DNA of 64,000 nt, taken from positions 62,001-126,000 of the forward strand of contig NZ_CAJFCL010000011.1 of the NCBI RefSeq assembly GCF_904063065.1. The letters run 5' to 3'. This document shows positions 51,792 through 59,765 of the stretch, one piece after another (within the stretch, counting starts at the first letter, position 1; every line of letters starts with the position of its first letter). The notes under the pieces are model-generated. The model did not search any database and had not been told where the DNA came from. It saw nothing but the letters and a program-made list of their open reading frames with translations. Both the position numbers and the translations under genes were made by a program. Source of the stretch: Pseudomonas paraversuta (GTDB taxonomy: Bacteria > Pseudomonadota > Gammaproteobacteria > Pseudomonadales > Pseudomonadaceae).

Positions 51792-52097
51792 TTACCAGCT
51801 GGCTTTAACCAGACCTGGTACGTCACCGCGCATTGCTGCTTCACGCAATTTGTTACGGCCAAGGCCGAACTTGCGGTAAACACCATGCGGACGACCAGTC
51901 AGGCGGCAGCGGTTACGCATGCGCGCAGCGCTTGCGTCACGTGGCTGCTTCTGCAGAGCTACCTGAGCTTCCCAACGTGCTTCTGGACTTGCGTTCAGAT
52001 CCACGATGATGGCTTTCAGTGCTGCACGCTTCTTGGCGAACTTGGCAACCGTGAGCTGACGCTTCAGCTCGCGGTTTTTCATGCTCATCTTGGCCAT
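51792..52097 (-). CDS. rpsN: 30S ribosomal protein S14 (zinc-independent long form)
   Basis: A 101-aa protein of the longer C-minus class with no CxxC zinc ribbon. MAKMSMKNRELKRQLTVAKFA is the N-terminus; the conserved RCRLTGRPHGVYRKFGLGRN is near the C-terminus. The ATG at 52097 is chosen because it gives this normal start; the frame is open further upstream but not conserved in character. Confidence 0.97.
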   Translation of the reverse strand: MAKMSMKNRELKRQLTVAKFAKKRAALKAIIVDLNASPEARWEAQVALQKQPRDASAARMRNRCRLTGRPHGVYRKFGLGRNKLREAAMRGDVPGLVKASW

Positions 52098-52110
52098 TTT
52101 CCTACTCCAA

Positions 52111-52650
52111 TCAGTTGCGGAACGGGAATTTGAAAGCACGCAACAAGGCGCGACCTTCATCATCTGTCCGAGCAGTGGTGGTCAGGGTAATGTCCAGACC
52201 GCGAAGGGCATCGATCTTGTCGTAGTCGATTTCCGGGAAGATGATCTGCTCTTTCACGCCCATGCTGTAGTTGCCACGACCATCGAAGGACTTGGCATTC
52301 AGGCCGCGGAAGTCGCGTACCCGAGGCAGGGAGATCGACAGCAGACGATCCAGGAATTCGTACATACGCTCACGGCGCAGAGTAACTTTAACGCCGATCG
52401 GCCAGCCTTCGCGAACTTTAAAGCCTGCGATGGACTTGCGAGCGTAGGTCACAACACATTTTTGACCCGTGATCTTTTCCAAATCAGCTACAGCGTGCTC
52501 GATGATTTTCTTATCACCGATCGCTTCGCCCAAACCCATGTTCAGGGTGATTTTGGTAACGCGCGGAACTTCCATCACGTTCGAAAGCTTAAGTTCTTCC
52601 TTAAGTTTCGGAGCGATTTCCTTCCGGTAAATCTCTTTTAGTCGTGCCAT
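52111..52650 (-). CDS. rplE: 50S ribosomal protein L5
   Basis: A 179-aa 5S rRNA-binding protein. VPRVTKITLNMGLGEA near residue 28 and the C-terminal GVKEQIIFPEIDYDKIDALRGLDITLTTTA are typical. Spc operon, between rplX and rpsN. Confidence 0.98.
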   Translation of the reverse strand: MARLKEIYRKEIAPKLKEELKLSNVMEVPRVTKITLNMGLGEAIGDKKIIEHAVADLEKITGQKCVVTYARKSIAGFKVREGWPIGVKVTLRRERMYEFLDRLLSISLPRVRDFRGLNAKSFDGRGNYSMGVKEQIIFPEIDYDKIDALRGLDITLTTTARTDDEGRALLRAFKFPFRN

Positions 52651-52672
52651 GGTCTTATCTACCTAGCAGTGT

Positions 52673-52987
52673 TCAAGCATCAACCGCTTTTTGGGTCGAC
52701 TTGAAGACACGAATTTTCTTGCCTTCTTCTACTTTGAAACCAACGCGGTCAGCCTTGTTGGTTTCGCCGTTGAAGATGGCGACGTTAGAAGCGTCCAGTG
52801 GAGCTTCTTTTTCGACGATACCGCCTTGCACGCCCGACATAGGGTTAGGCTTGGTATGACGCTTAACCAGGTTCAGACCGCCAATAACCAAACGGTTGTT
52901 AGCGAGAACCTTAAGCACCTTACCGCGCTTACCTTTGTCTTTGCCGGCGATCACGATGATCTCGTCGTCACGACGAATCTTTTGCAT
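52673..52987 (-). CDS. rplX: 50S ribosomal protein L24
   Basis: A 104-aa assembly initiator with an N-terminal KOW motif (RRDDEIIVIAGKDKGKRGKVLKVL). PMSGVQGGIVEKEAPLDASNVAIF follows. Spc operon, 22 bp before rplE. Confidence 0.98.
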   Translation of the reverse strand: MQKIRRDDEIIVIAGKDKGKRGKVLKVLANNRLVIGGLNLVKRHTKPNPMSGVQGGIVEKEAPLDASNVAIFNGETNKADRVGFKVEEGKKIRVFKSTQKAVDA

Positions 52988-52998
52988 GTCGGATCTCC

Positions 52999-53367
52999 TT
53001 ACAGCACTTCTGGGGCGAGCGAGACGATCTTCATGAACTTCTCAGTACGAAGTTCACGGGTCACTGGCCCAAAGATACGGGTGCCGATCGGCTCTTGCTT
53101 GTTGTTCAGAAGAACAGCAGCGTTGCCATCAAAGCGGATAATGGAGCCATCAGCACGACGTACGCCGTGACGAGTGCGGACTACAACAGCAGTCATCACT
53201 TGGCCTTTTTTCACTTTACCGCGAGGAATTGCTTCCTTCACGGTAACTTTGATGATGTCACCGATACCAGCGTAACGACGATGGGAGCCACCCAGCACCT
53301 TGATGCACATAACGCGGCGTGCGCCGCTGTTATCGGCCACATCGAGCATGGATTGAGTCTGAATCAT
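52999..53367 (-). CDS. rplN: 50S ribosomal protein L14
   Basis: A 122-aa intersubunit-bridge protein. MIQTQSMLDVADNSGARRVMCIKVLGG and the later DGNAAVLLNNKQEPIGTRIFGPVTREL are characteristic. First gene of the spc group. The gap to rpsQ is only 23 bp, so no separate spc promoter is seen and it is probably read through from S10. Confidence 0.98.
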   Translation of the reverse strand: MIQTQSMLDVADNSGARRVMCIKVLGGSHRRYAGIGDIIKVTVKEAIPRGKVKKGQVMTAVVVRTRHGVRRADGSIIRFDGNAAVLLNNKQEPIGTRIFGPVTRELRTEKFMKIVSLAPEVL

Positions 53368-53390
53368 ATAATTTCTCCGACCCCTAGTCC

Positions 53391-53657
53391 TTAGACTTCC
53401 ACAGCGCGTTCGAGAATATCAACCAATGCCCAAGACTTGGTCTTGGCCAGCGGACGAGTTTCACGAATAGTGACCTTGTCGCCGATGTGGCACTGATTGG
53501 TTTCGTCGTGCGCGTGCAGCTTAGTCGAACGCTTAACATATTTACCGTAGATCGGGTGCTTAACGCGACGCTCGATCAGTACGGTGATGGTCTTGTCCAT
53601 CTTGTCGCTGACAACACGGCCAGTCAGCGTACGGACAGTTTTTTCGGCTTCAGCCAT
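53391..53657 (-). CDS. rpsQ: 30S ribosomal protein S17
   Basis: An 88-aa OB-fold protein. LTGRVVSDKMDKTITVLIERRVKHPIYGKYV and the C-terminal IRETRPLAKTKSWALVDI match the family. Last gene of the S10 group. Confidence 0.98.
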   Translation of the reverse strand: MAEAEKTVRTLTGRVVSDKMDKTITVLIERRVKHPIYGKYVKRSTKLHAHDETNQCHIGDKVTIRETRPLAKTKSWALVDILERAVEV

Positions 53658-53659
53658 GA

Positions 53660-53851
53660 TTACTTACCTGCCTGCTGTTTGAGCACAGTCTTCACGCGAG
53701 CGATGTCACGCTTAACTTGCGAGAGCAGATGCGACTGCCCCAACTGGCCAGTTGCTTTCTGCATGCGCAGATTGAACTGGTCGCGCAGCAAGCCGAGCAG
53801 TTGCTCGTTCAGCTGCTGTGCGGATTTTTCACGAAGTTCATTCGCTTTCAT
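53660..53851 (-). CDS. rpmC: 50S ribosomal protein L29
   Basis: A 63-aa helical protein near the exit tunnel: MKANELREKSAQQLNEQLLGLL at the start, and the basic HLLSQVKRDIARVKTVLKQQ helix at the end. The ATG at 53851 overlaps the rplP stop by one base; a GTG one codon earlier is also in frame. S10 operon. Confidence 0.97.
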   Translation of the reverse strand: MKANELREKSAQQLNEQLLGLLRDQFNLRMQKATGQLGQSHLLSQVKRDIARVKTVLKQQAGK

Positions 53852-54264
53852 CACATCACCGTCCGTTTAACAAAGGAGGTGGCGAGCGGCAGCTTTGCAG
53901 CAGCCAGGGCGAAAGCCTCACGCGCCAGCTCTTCAGTAACACCCTCGATTTCATACAGGACTTTGCCTGGCTGAATCTGGGCAACCCAATATTCCACGTT
54001 ACCCTTACCTTTACCCATCCGAACTTCGAGTGGCTTTTTGGTTACAGGCTTGTCCGGGAATACACGGATCCAGATCTTACCGCCACGCTTAACGTGACGG
54101 GTCAGTGCACGACGCGCTGATTCGATCTGACGAGCGGTGAGACGACCACGAGCAACAGACTTCAGCGCATATTCGCCGAAGCTGACTTTGCTACCGCGCA
54201 ATGCCAAGCCACGGTTGTGGCCTGTCATCTGCTTGCGGAACTTCGTACGCTTAGGTTGTAACAT
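53851..54264 (-). CDS. rplP: 50S ribosomal protein L16
   Basis: A 137-aa A-site protein. MLQPKRTKFRKQMTGHNRGLALRG and VRMGKGKGNVEYWVAQIQPGKVLYEIEG are diagnostic. S10 operon, 12 bp after rpsC. Confidence 0.98.
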   Translation of the reverse strand: MLQPKRTKFRKQMTGHNRGLALRGSKVSFGEYALKSVARGRLTARQIESARRALTRHVKRGGKIWIRVFPDKPVTKKPLEVRMGKGKGNVEYWVAQIQPGKVLYEIEGVTEELAREAFALAAAKLPLATSFVKRTVM

Positions 54265-54276
54265 TTGGCGTACCCC

Positions 54277-54963
54277 TTACTTAGCAGCTTTTTTACGAGG
54301 CGCTGGTGCTTGTGGCTTCAGTTCTTCTTGGCGACCACCAATTACTTCGCCTTTGAAGATCCAAACCTTTACACCGATCACACCGTAAGTGGTGTGAGCT
54401 TCGTAGTTGGCATAGTCGATGTCGGCACGCAGGGTGTGCAGTGGCACACGACCTTCGCGATACCATTCAGTACGTGCGATTTCAGCACCGCCGAGACGAC
54501 CGCTCACTTGGATTTTGATGCCTTTGGCACCAATGCGCATAGCGTTCTGTACAGCGCGTTTCATCGCGCGACGGAACATTACACGACGCTCCAGCTGCTG
54601 AGCTACGCTCTGCGCAACCAGCATACCGTCGAGTTCCGGCTTGCGGATCTCTTCGATATTGATGTGCACAGGCACACCCATTTGCTTGGTCAGGTCCTGA
54701 CGCAGTTTCTCAACATCTTCACCTTTCTTCCCGATAACGATACCAGGACGAGCAGTGTGGATGGTGATACGTGCAGTCTGAGCCGGACGATGGATATCGA
54801 TACGGCTTACGGACGCGCTTTTTAGTTTGTCTTGGAGGTATTCACGCACCTTCAGATCAGCGAACAAATAGTCCGCATAAGTCCGGCCGTCTGCGTACCA
54901 GACGGAGGTGTGCTCCTTGACGATTCCCAGGCGAATGCCAATGGGATGTACTTTCTGACCCAT
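54277..54963 (-). CDS. rpsC: 30S ribosomal protein S3
   Basis: A 228-aa mRNA-entry-channel protein with a KH domain (about residues 38-106; [18 protein letters not shown]) and a C-terminal domain with [30 protein letters not shown]. The ATG at 54963 gives the universal [13 protein letters not shown] start; upstream in-frame codons are not part of the gene. S10 operon. Confidence 0.98.
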
Positions 54964-54976
54964 CTCTTCGACTCCG

Positions 54977-55309
54977 TTACTTGTCAGCAACCTTGACAGT
55001 GATATGGCAAGACCGCTTGACGATGCGATCAGCGCGGCCTTTGGCACGCGGCATGATGCGCTTCAGCGAACGCCCTTCGTTGACGAAAACGGTAGCGACT
55101 TTAAGGTCGTCAACGTCTGCGCCTTCGTTATGCTCGGCGTTGGCTACGGCCGACTCCAGCACTTTCTTGATGATCTCGGCGGCTTTCTTGTTGCTGAAAG
55201 CCAACAGGTTGAGCGCTTCGCCCACCTTCTTCCCGCGGATCTGGTCGGCGACCAAGCGGGCTTTCTGGGCGGAGATTCGAGCGCCCGACAACTTAGCGGC
55301 TACTTCCAT
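54977..55309 (-). CDS. rplV: 50S ribosomal protein L22
   Basis: A 110-aa exit-tunnel protein. [21 protein letters not shown] is near the N-terminus and the C-terminal beta-hairpin [26 protein letters not shown] reaches into the tunnel, where macrolide-resistance changes occur in other species. S10 operon. Confidence 0.98.
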
Positions 55310-55322
55310 CGTTCCTTACCCC

Positions 55323-55598
55323 TTAACGCTTGGCTTTCTTGTCTGCCACGTGCCCACGATAAGTGCGGGTACCGGCAAACTCGCCTAGTTTATGGCCAAC
55401 CATGTCTTCGTTCACAAGAACTGGGACATGAAGACGACCGTTATGCACAGCGATGGTCAGACCGACCATTTGTGGCAGGATCATAGAACGGCGCGACCAG
55501 GTTTTCACCGGTTTGCGATCGTTCTTTTCCGCCGCCACTTCGATCTTCTTCAGTAGGTGAAGATCAATAAAAGGACCTTTTTTCAGAGAACGTGGCAC
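55323..55598 (-). CDS. rpsS: 30S ribosomal protein S19
   Basis: A 91-aa head protein. MPRSLKKGPFIDLHLLKKIE and STI-like WSRRSMILPQMVGLTIAVHNGR, then LGEFAGTRTYRGHVADKKAKR, match the family. S10 operon. Confidence 0.98.
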   Translation of the reverse strand: MPRSLKKGPFIDLHLLKKIEVAAEKNDRKPVKTWSRRSMILPQMVGLTIAVHNGRLHVPVLVNEDMVGHKLGEFAGTRTYRGHVADKKAKR

Positions 55599-55614
55599 TG
55601 TCGTATCCCTCTAT

Positions 55615-56439
55615 TTACTTGCGACGACGGACGATCATTTTGTCGGTACGCTTATTACCACGAGTCTTCGCGCCCTTAGTCGGGAAGCCCCATGGCGATA
55701 CCGGATGACGACCACCAGAGGTACGACCTTCACCACCACCATGTGGGTGGTCAACCGGGTTCATGGCAACACCACGAACGGTTGGGCGAACGCCACGCCA
55801 GCGTTTGGCACCAGCTTTACCCAGGGAACGCAGGCTGTGCTCGGAGTTCGAGACTTCGCCAAGCGTTGCACGGCATTCAGCCAATACTTTACGCATTTCA
55901 CCAGAGCGCAGACGCAGGGTCACATAGACACCATCACGAGCGACCAGCTGAGCCGAAGCACCAGCGGAACGTGCGATTTGCGCGCCTTTACCCGGCTTCA
56001 ATTCGATGCCGTGTACGGTGCTACCAACTGGAATGTTGCGCAGTTGCAGAGCGTTGCCCGGCTTGATCGGTGCCAAAGCACCTGCGATCAGCTGGTCACC
56101 GGCACTCACGCCTTTAGGGGCGATGATGTAGCGGCGCTCGCCGTCTGCGTACAACATAAGAGCAATGTGAGCAGTACGGTTTGGATCGTATTCGATACGC
56201 TCAACAGTGGCTGGAATGCCATCTTTGTCGTTGCGACGGAAGTCGACCAAACGATAATGCTGCTTATGACCACCACCGATGTGACGCGTGGTAATACGGC
56301 CATTGTTGTTACGACCACCAGTCTTCGATTTCTTCTCGAGCAGCGGTGCGTGAGGAGCGCCTTTATGCAGCTCCTGGTTGACCACCTTGACCACATGACG
56401 GCGGCCAGGGGAAGTCGGTTTGCATTTAACGATTGCCAT
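55615..56439 (-). CDS. rplB: 50S ribosomal protein L2
   Basis: A 274-aa core protein at the peptidyl-transferase centre. GGRNNNGRITTRHIGGGHKQHYR is near residue 40 and the C-terminal GVAMNPVDHPHGGGEGRTSGGRHPVSPWG holds the conserved His residues. S10 operon. Confidence 0.98.
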   Translation of the reverse strand: MAIVKCKPTSPGRRHVVKVVNQELHKGAPHAPLLEKKSKTGGRNNNGRITTRHIGGGHKQHYRLVDFRRNDKDGIPATVERIEYDPNRTAHIALMLYADGERRYIIAPKGVSAGDQLIAGALAPIKPGNALQLRNIPVGSTVHGIELKPGKGAQIARSAGASAQLVARDGVYVTLRLRSGEMRKVLAECRATLGEVSNSEHSLRSLGKAGAKRWRGVRPTVRGVAMNPVDHPHGGGEGRTSGGRHPVSPWGFPTKGAKTRGNKRTDKMIVRRRK

Positions 56440-56453
56440 GATGCACCCCTTCC

Positions 56454-56753
56454 TTACTCAGCACTGCTGCTGAAATCGAGATCTTGGCCTGGCTGAAGGG
56501 AGATTACTGCCTTCTTCCAGTCATTACGCTTGCCCACGCCGCGAGCGGTGCGCTTGCTTTTACCCAGAACATTCAGGGTAGTAACACGCTCAACTTTCAC
56601 GCTGAACAGGCTTTCGACGGCCTTCTTGATTTCCAGCTTGGTTGCATCAGTAGCAACCTTGAAAACGAACTGGCCTTTCTTGTCTGCCAGAACCGTAGCC
56701 TTCTCGGAAACGTGCGGGCCAAGCAGAACTTTAAATACGCGTTCCTGGTTCAT
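56454..56753 (-). CDS. rplW: 50S ribosomal protein L23
   Basis: A 99-aa tunnel-exit protein that docks SRP and trigger factor. MNQERVFKVLLGPHVSEKAT and the TLNVLGKSKRTARGVGKRNDWKKA loop are typical. It overlaps rplD by 4 bp (ATGA). S10 operon. Confidence 0.98.
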   Translation of the reverse strand: MNQERVFKVLLGPHVSEKATVLADKKGQFVFKVATDATKLEIKKAVESLFSVKVERVTTLNVLGKSKRTARGVGKRNDWKKAVISLQPGQDLDFSSSAE

Positions 56754-57352
56754 CCCAGCAGCTCCTCGAATTTCTTCACGGCCGACACGGTGATCAACAC
56801 CTTGTCGTATGCGATCAGACTAACTGGATCGGAACCTTGCACGTCACGTACATCAACGTGTGGCAGGTTGCGAGCAGCCAGGTACAGGTTCTGATCAACA
56901 ACTTCGGACACGATCAGGACGTCTGTCAGACCCATGCCATTCAGTTTGTTCAGCAGATCTTTGGTCTTCGGTGCTTCAACTGCGAAGTCCTGAACCACGA
57001 TCAGACGATCAGTACGAACCAGTTCAGCAAGGATGGAACGCATTGCTGCGCGGTACATCTTCTTGTTGAGCTTCTGAGAGTGATCCTGTGGACGAGCTGC
57101 GAAAGTGGTACCGCCGCCACGCCAGATTGGGCTACGGATAGTACCGGCACGAGCACGGCCAGTACCTTTCTGACGCCATGGGCGCTTACCGCCACCACGA
57201 ACATCGGAACGGGTCTTTTGCTGCTTGCTACCTTGACGGCCGCCGGCCATGTAGGCCACGACTGCTTGGTGAACCAGCGTCTCGTTGAACTCGCCGCCAA
57301 ATGTCAGTTCGGAAACTTCGATCGCTTGAGCGTCATTTACGTTTAATTGCAT
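56750..57352 (-). CDS. rplD: 50S ribosomal protein L4
   Basis: A 200-aa tunnel protein. The extended loop RGGGKRPWRQKGTGRARAGTIRSPIWRGGGTTFA at about 45-80 reaches the exit tunnel. In E. coli L4 also represses the S10 operon through a long leader; the leader here is short, so that mode of feedback is unlikely in this organism (inference). S10 operon. Confidence 0.98.
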   Translation of the reverse strand: MQLNVNDAQAIEVSELTFGGEFNETLVHQAVVAYMAGGRQGSKQQKTRSDVRGGGKRPWRQKGTGRARAGTIRSPIWRGGGTTFAARPQDHSQKLNKKMYRAAMRSILAELVRTDRLIVVQDFAVEAPKTKDLLNKLNGMGLTDVLIVSEVVDQNLYLAARNLPHVDVRDVQGSDPVSLIAYDKVLITVSAVKKFEELLG

Positions 57353-57364
57353 GTCAGCTTCCCC

Positions 57365-58000
57365 TTAACCGCGAGCCTTGGCCGCCGGACGTACAACCAG
57401 GTTGCCGCCAGTAGCGCCAGGAACAGCACCTTTGACCAACAACAGATTGCGTTCAGCGTCGACGCGCACTACTTCGAGGGACTGCACGGTCACGCGCTCA
57501 GCGCCCATATGACCGGACATTTTTTTGCCCTTGAATACACGACCAGGAGTCTGGCACTGGCCAATAGAGCCCGGGACGCGGTGGGAAACGGAGTTACCGT
57601 GAGTGTTATCTTGGCCACGGAAATTCCAACGCTTGATCGTACCCTGGAAGCCTTTACCTTTGGACTGACCGGTCACATCGACCATCTGACCTGCGGTGAA
57701 GATTTCAGCGTTGATCAGATCGCCTGCCTGGTACTCGCCTTCTTCAAGGCGGAATTCCATTACGGTACGACCAGCTGCAACGTTTGCTTTAGCGAAGTGA
57801 CCCGCTTGAGCAGCAGTTACACGCGAAGCGCGACGCTCGCCGACAGTGACTTGCACTGCACGATAGCCATCGGTTTCTTCAGTTTTGAACTGGGTGACGC
57901 GATTCGGTTCGATCTCAATGACCGTGACCGGAATGGAGACACCTTCTTCGGTGAAAATACGGGTCATACCGCATTTACGACCGACTACACCAATAGTCAT
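57365..58000 (-). CDS. rplC: 50S ribosomal protein L3
   Basis: A 211-aa assembly initiator. The ATG at 58000 gives MTIGVVGRKCGMTRIF; upstream in-frame codons are not conserved. The central loop NTHGNSVSHRVPGSIGQCQTPGRVFKGKKMSGHMG includes the Gln that is methylated in E. coli. S10 operon. Confidence 0.97.
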   Translation of the reverse strand: MTIGVVGRKCGMTRIFTEEGVSIPVTVIEIEPNRVTQFKTEETDGYRAVQVTVGERRASRVTAAQAGHFAKANVAAGRTVMEFRLEEGEYQAGDLINAEIFTAGQMVDVTGQSKGKGFQGTIKRWNFRGQDNTHGNSVSHRVPGSIGQCQTPGRVFKGKKMSGHMGAERVTVQSLEVVRVDAERNLLLVKGAVPGATGGNLVVRPAAKARG

Positions 58001-58081
58001 GTTGTAAACCTCATGAGTGTACGGGGCTTTCACCCGCTATGGCCGCCCATTTCAGAGCGTTACACGACTAAGACCCAAGTC

Positions 58082-58393
58082 TTAGCCGAGGCTGATCTGC
58101 ACTTCCACACCGGCCGCAAGATCAAGCTTCATAAGTGCATCAACGGTTTTATCCGTTGGCTGGACGATGTCCAGTACGCGCTTATGAGTACGGATCTCGT
58201 ACTGGTCACGCGCGTCTTTGTTGACGTGCGGGGAGACCAGAACGGTGAACCGCTCTTTACGGGTAGGCAGTGGAATTGGACCACGCACTTGAGCACCAGT
58301 ACGTTTCGCGGTTTCCACGATTTCCTGGGTTGATTGGTCGATCAGGCGATGGTCAAAAGCCTTCAACCTGATACGGATTTGCTGATTTTGCAT
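58082..58393 (-). CDS. rpsJ: 30S ribosomal protein S10 (NusE)
   Basis: A 103-aa protein that is both a ribosomal component and NusE, the partner of NusB (encoded at 21718) in antitermination. [39 protein letters not shown] is at the start. First gene of the S10 operon, behind the promoter at 58457-58485. Confidence 0.98.
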
Positions 58394-58456
58394 TGGATTT
58401 CAGACTCCAGATTGCTATTCCCACCGAGCGCAATACGCCCGTTAAAAGGAGGCGCA

Positions 58457-58485
58457 ATTCTATAGACGACCCCAGTAGGTGTCAA
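58457..58485 (-). promoter_or_regulatory. strong sigma-70 promoter of the S10 operon
   Basis: On the minus strand TTGACA (58485-58480) and TAGAAT (58462-58457) are separated by 17 bp, near consensus. Transcription would start about 57 bases before the rpsJ ATG, giving a leader too short for the E. coli-type L4 element. Confidence 0.82.
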
Positions 58486-58492
58486 CTCAATA

Positions 58493-58524
58493 AAAAAAGC
58501 CCCCGCTGAGCGGGGGCTTTTTCA
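58493..58524. terminator. terminator of the str operon (after tuf)
   Basis: AAAAAAGCCCCCGCTGA and GCGGGGGCTTTTT form a strong stem with T-runs in both directions, 12 bp beyond the tuf stop and just upstream of the S10 promoter. Confidence 0.93.
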
Positions 58525-58536
58525 GGCAATCATCAC

Positions 58537-59730
58537 TTACGCGATGATTTTGGCTACAACGCCAGCGCCAACGGTACGACCGCCTTCACGGATTGCGAAA
58601 CGCAGACCGTCTTCCATTGCGATGGTTTTGATCAGGGTGACAACCATTTTGATGTTGTCGCCTGGCATTACCATTTCAACGCCTTCCGGCAGTTCGCAGT
58701 TACCGGTCACGTCAGTGGTCCGGAAGTAGAACTGTGGACGGTAGCCTTTGAAGAACGGAGTGTGACGACCGCCTTCTTCTTTGCTCAACACGTACACTTC
58801 AGCTTCGAAGGTAGTGTGTGGCTTAACCGAACCCGGCTTAACCAGAACCTGACCACGCTCTACGTCGTCACGCTTGGTGCCGCGCAGCAGCACGCCGCAG
58901 TTCTCGCCAGCACGACCTTCGTCGAGCAGCTTACGGAACATTTCAACGCCGGTGCAGGTGGTAACAGTAGTGTCACGCAGACCAACGATTTCCAGCGGAT
59001 CTTGAACGCGAACGATACCGCGCTCGATACGACCGGTTACAACAGTACCGCGACCCGAAATCGAGAATACGTCTTCGATTGGCATCAGGAACGGCTTGTC
59101 GATAACACGAACTGGATCCGGAATGTAAGTATCCAGAGTTTCAACCAGTTTACGAACGGCAGTGGTGCCCATTTCGTTGTCGTCTTTGCCTTCCAGCGCC
59201 ATACGAGCAGAACCGATGATGATCGGAGTGTCGTCGCCCGGGAAGTCGTAAGTGCTCAGCAGATCGCGCACTTCCATCTCAACCAGTTCCAGCAGCTCAG
59301 CGTCGTCTACCAGGTCAGCCTTGTTCAGGAAGACCACGATGTACGGAACGCCAACCTGACGGGACAGCAGGATGTGCTCACGAGTTTGTGGCATCGGACC
59401 ATCAGCGGCCGAACAAACCAGGATCGCGCCGTCCATCTGGGCAGCACCGGTGATCATGTTCTTCACATAGTCAGCGTGACCTGGGCAGTCAACGTGAGCG
59501 TAGTGACGGATCAGCGAGTTGTATTCAACGTGCGCAGTGTTGATGGTGATACCACGAGCTTTTTCTTCTGGCGCGCTGTCGATTTTATCGAAGTCAACGA
59601 TGGCCGAACCGAAAATCTCGGAGCAAACACGAGTCAGAGCTGCGGTCAGCGTGGTTTTACCATGGTCAACGTGACCGATAGTGCCAACGTTGACGTGCGG
59701 TAGGGAACGATCAAATTTTTCTTTAGCCAC
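58537..59730 (-). CDS. tuf: elongation factor Tu
   Basis: A 397-aa GTPase that brings aminoacyl-tRNA to the ribosome. GTP motifs are GHVDHGKTTL (about residues 19-28), DCPGHADYVKNMITGAAQMDGAILV and NKADLVDD. The start is a GTG at 59730 with AAGGAG 9 bases upstream. It is the last gene of the str operon. Pseudomonads usually carry a second tuf near secE, which is not in this window. Confidence 0.98.
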   Translation of the reverse strand: MAKEKFDRSLPHVNVGTIGHVDHGKTTLTAALTRVCSEIFGSAIVDFDKIDSAPEEKARGITINTAHVEYNSLIRHYAHVDCPGHADYVKNMITGAAQMDGAILVCSAADGPMPQTREHILLSRQVGVPYIVVFLNKADLVDDAELLELVEMEVRDLLSTYDFPGDDTPIIIGSARMALEGKDDNEMGTTAVRKLVETLDTYIPDPVRVIDKPFLMPIEDVFSISGRGTVVTGRIERGIVRVQDPLEIVGLRDTTVTTCTGVEMFRKLLDEGRAGENCGVLLRGTKRDDVERGQVLVKPGSVKPHTTFEAEVYVLSKEEGGRHTPFFKGYRPQFYFRTTDVTGNCELPEGVEMVMPGDNIKMVVTLIKTIAMEDGLRFAIREGGRTVGAGVVAKIIA

Positions 59731-59765
59731 GACAATTAACTCCTTGCCTAAAGGACTGAACTAAA

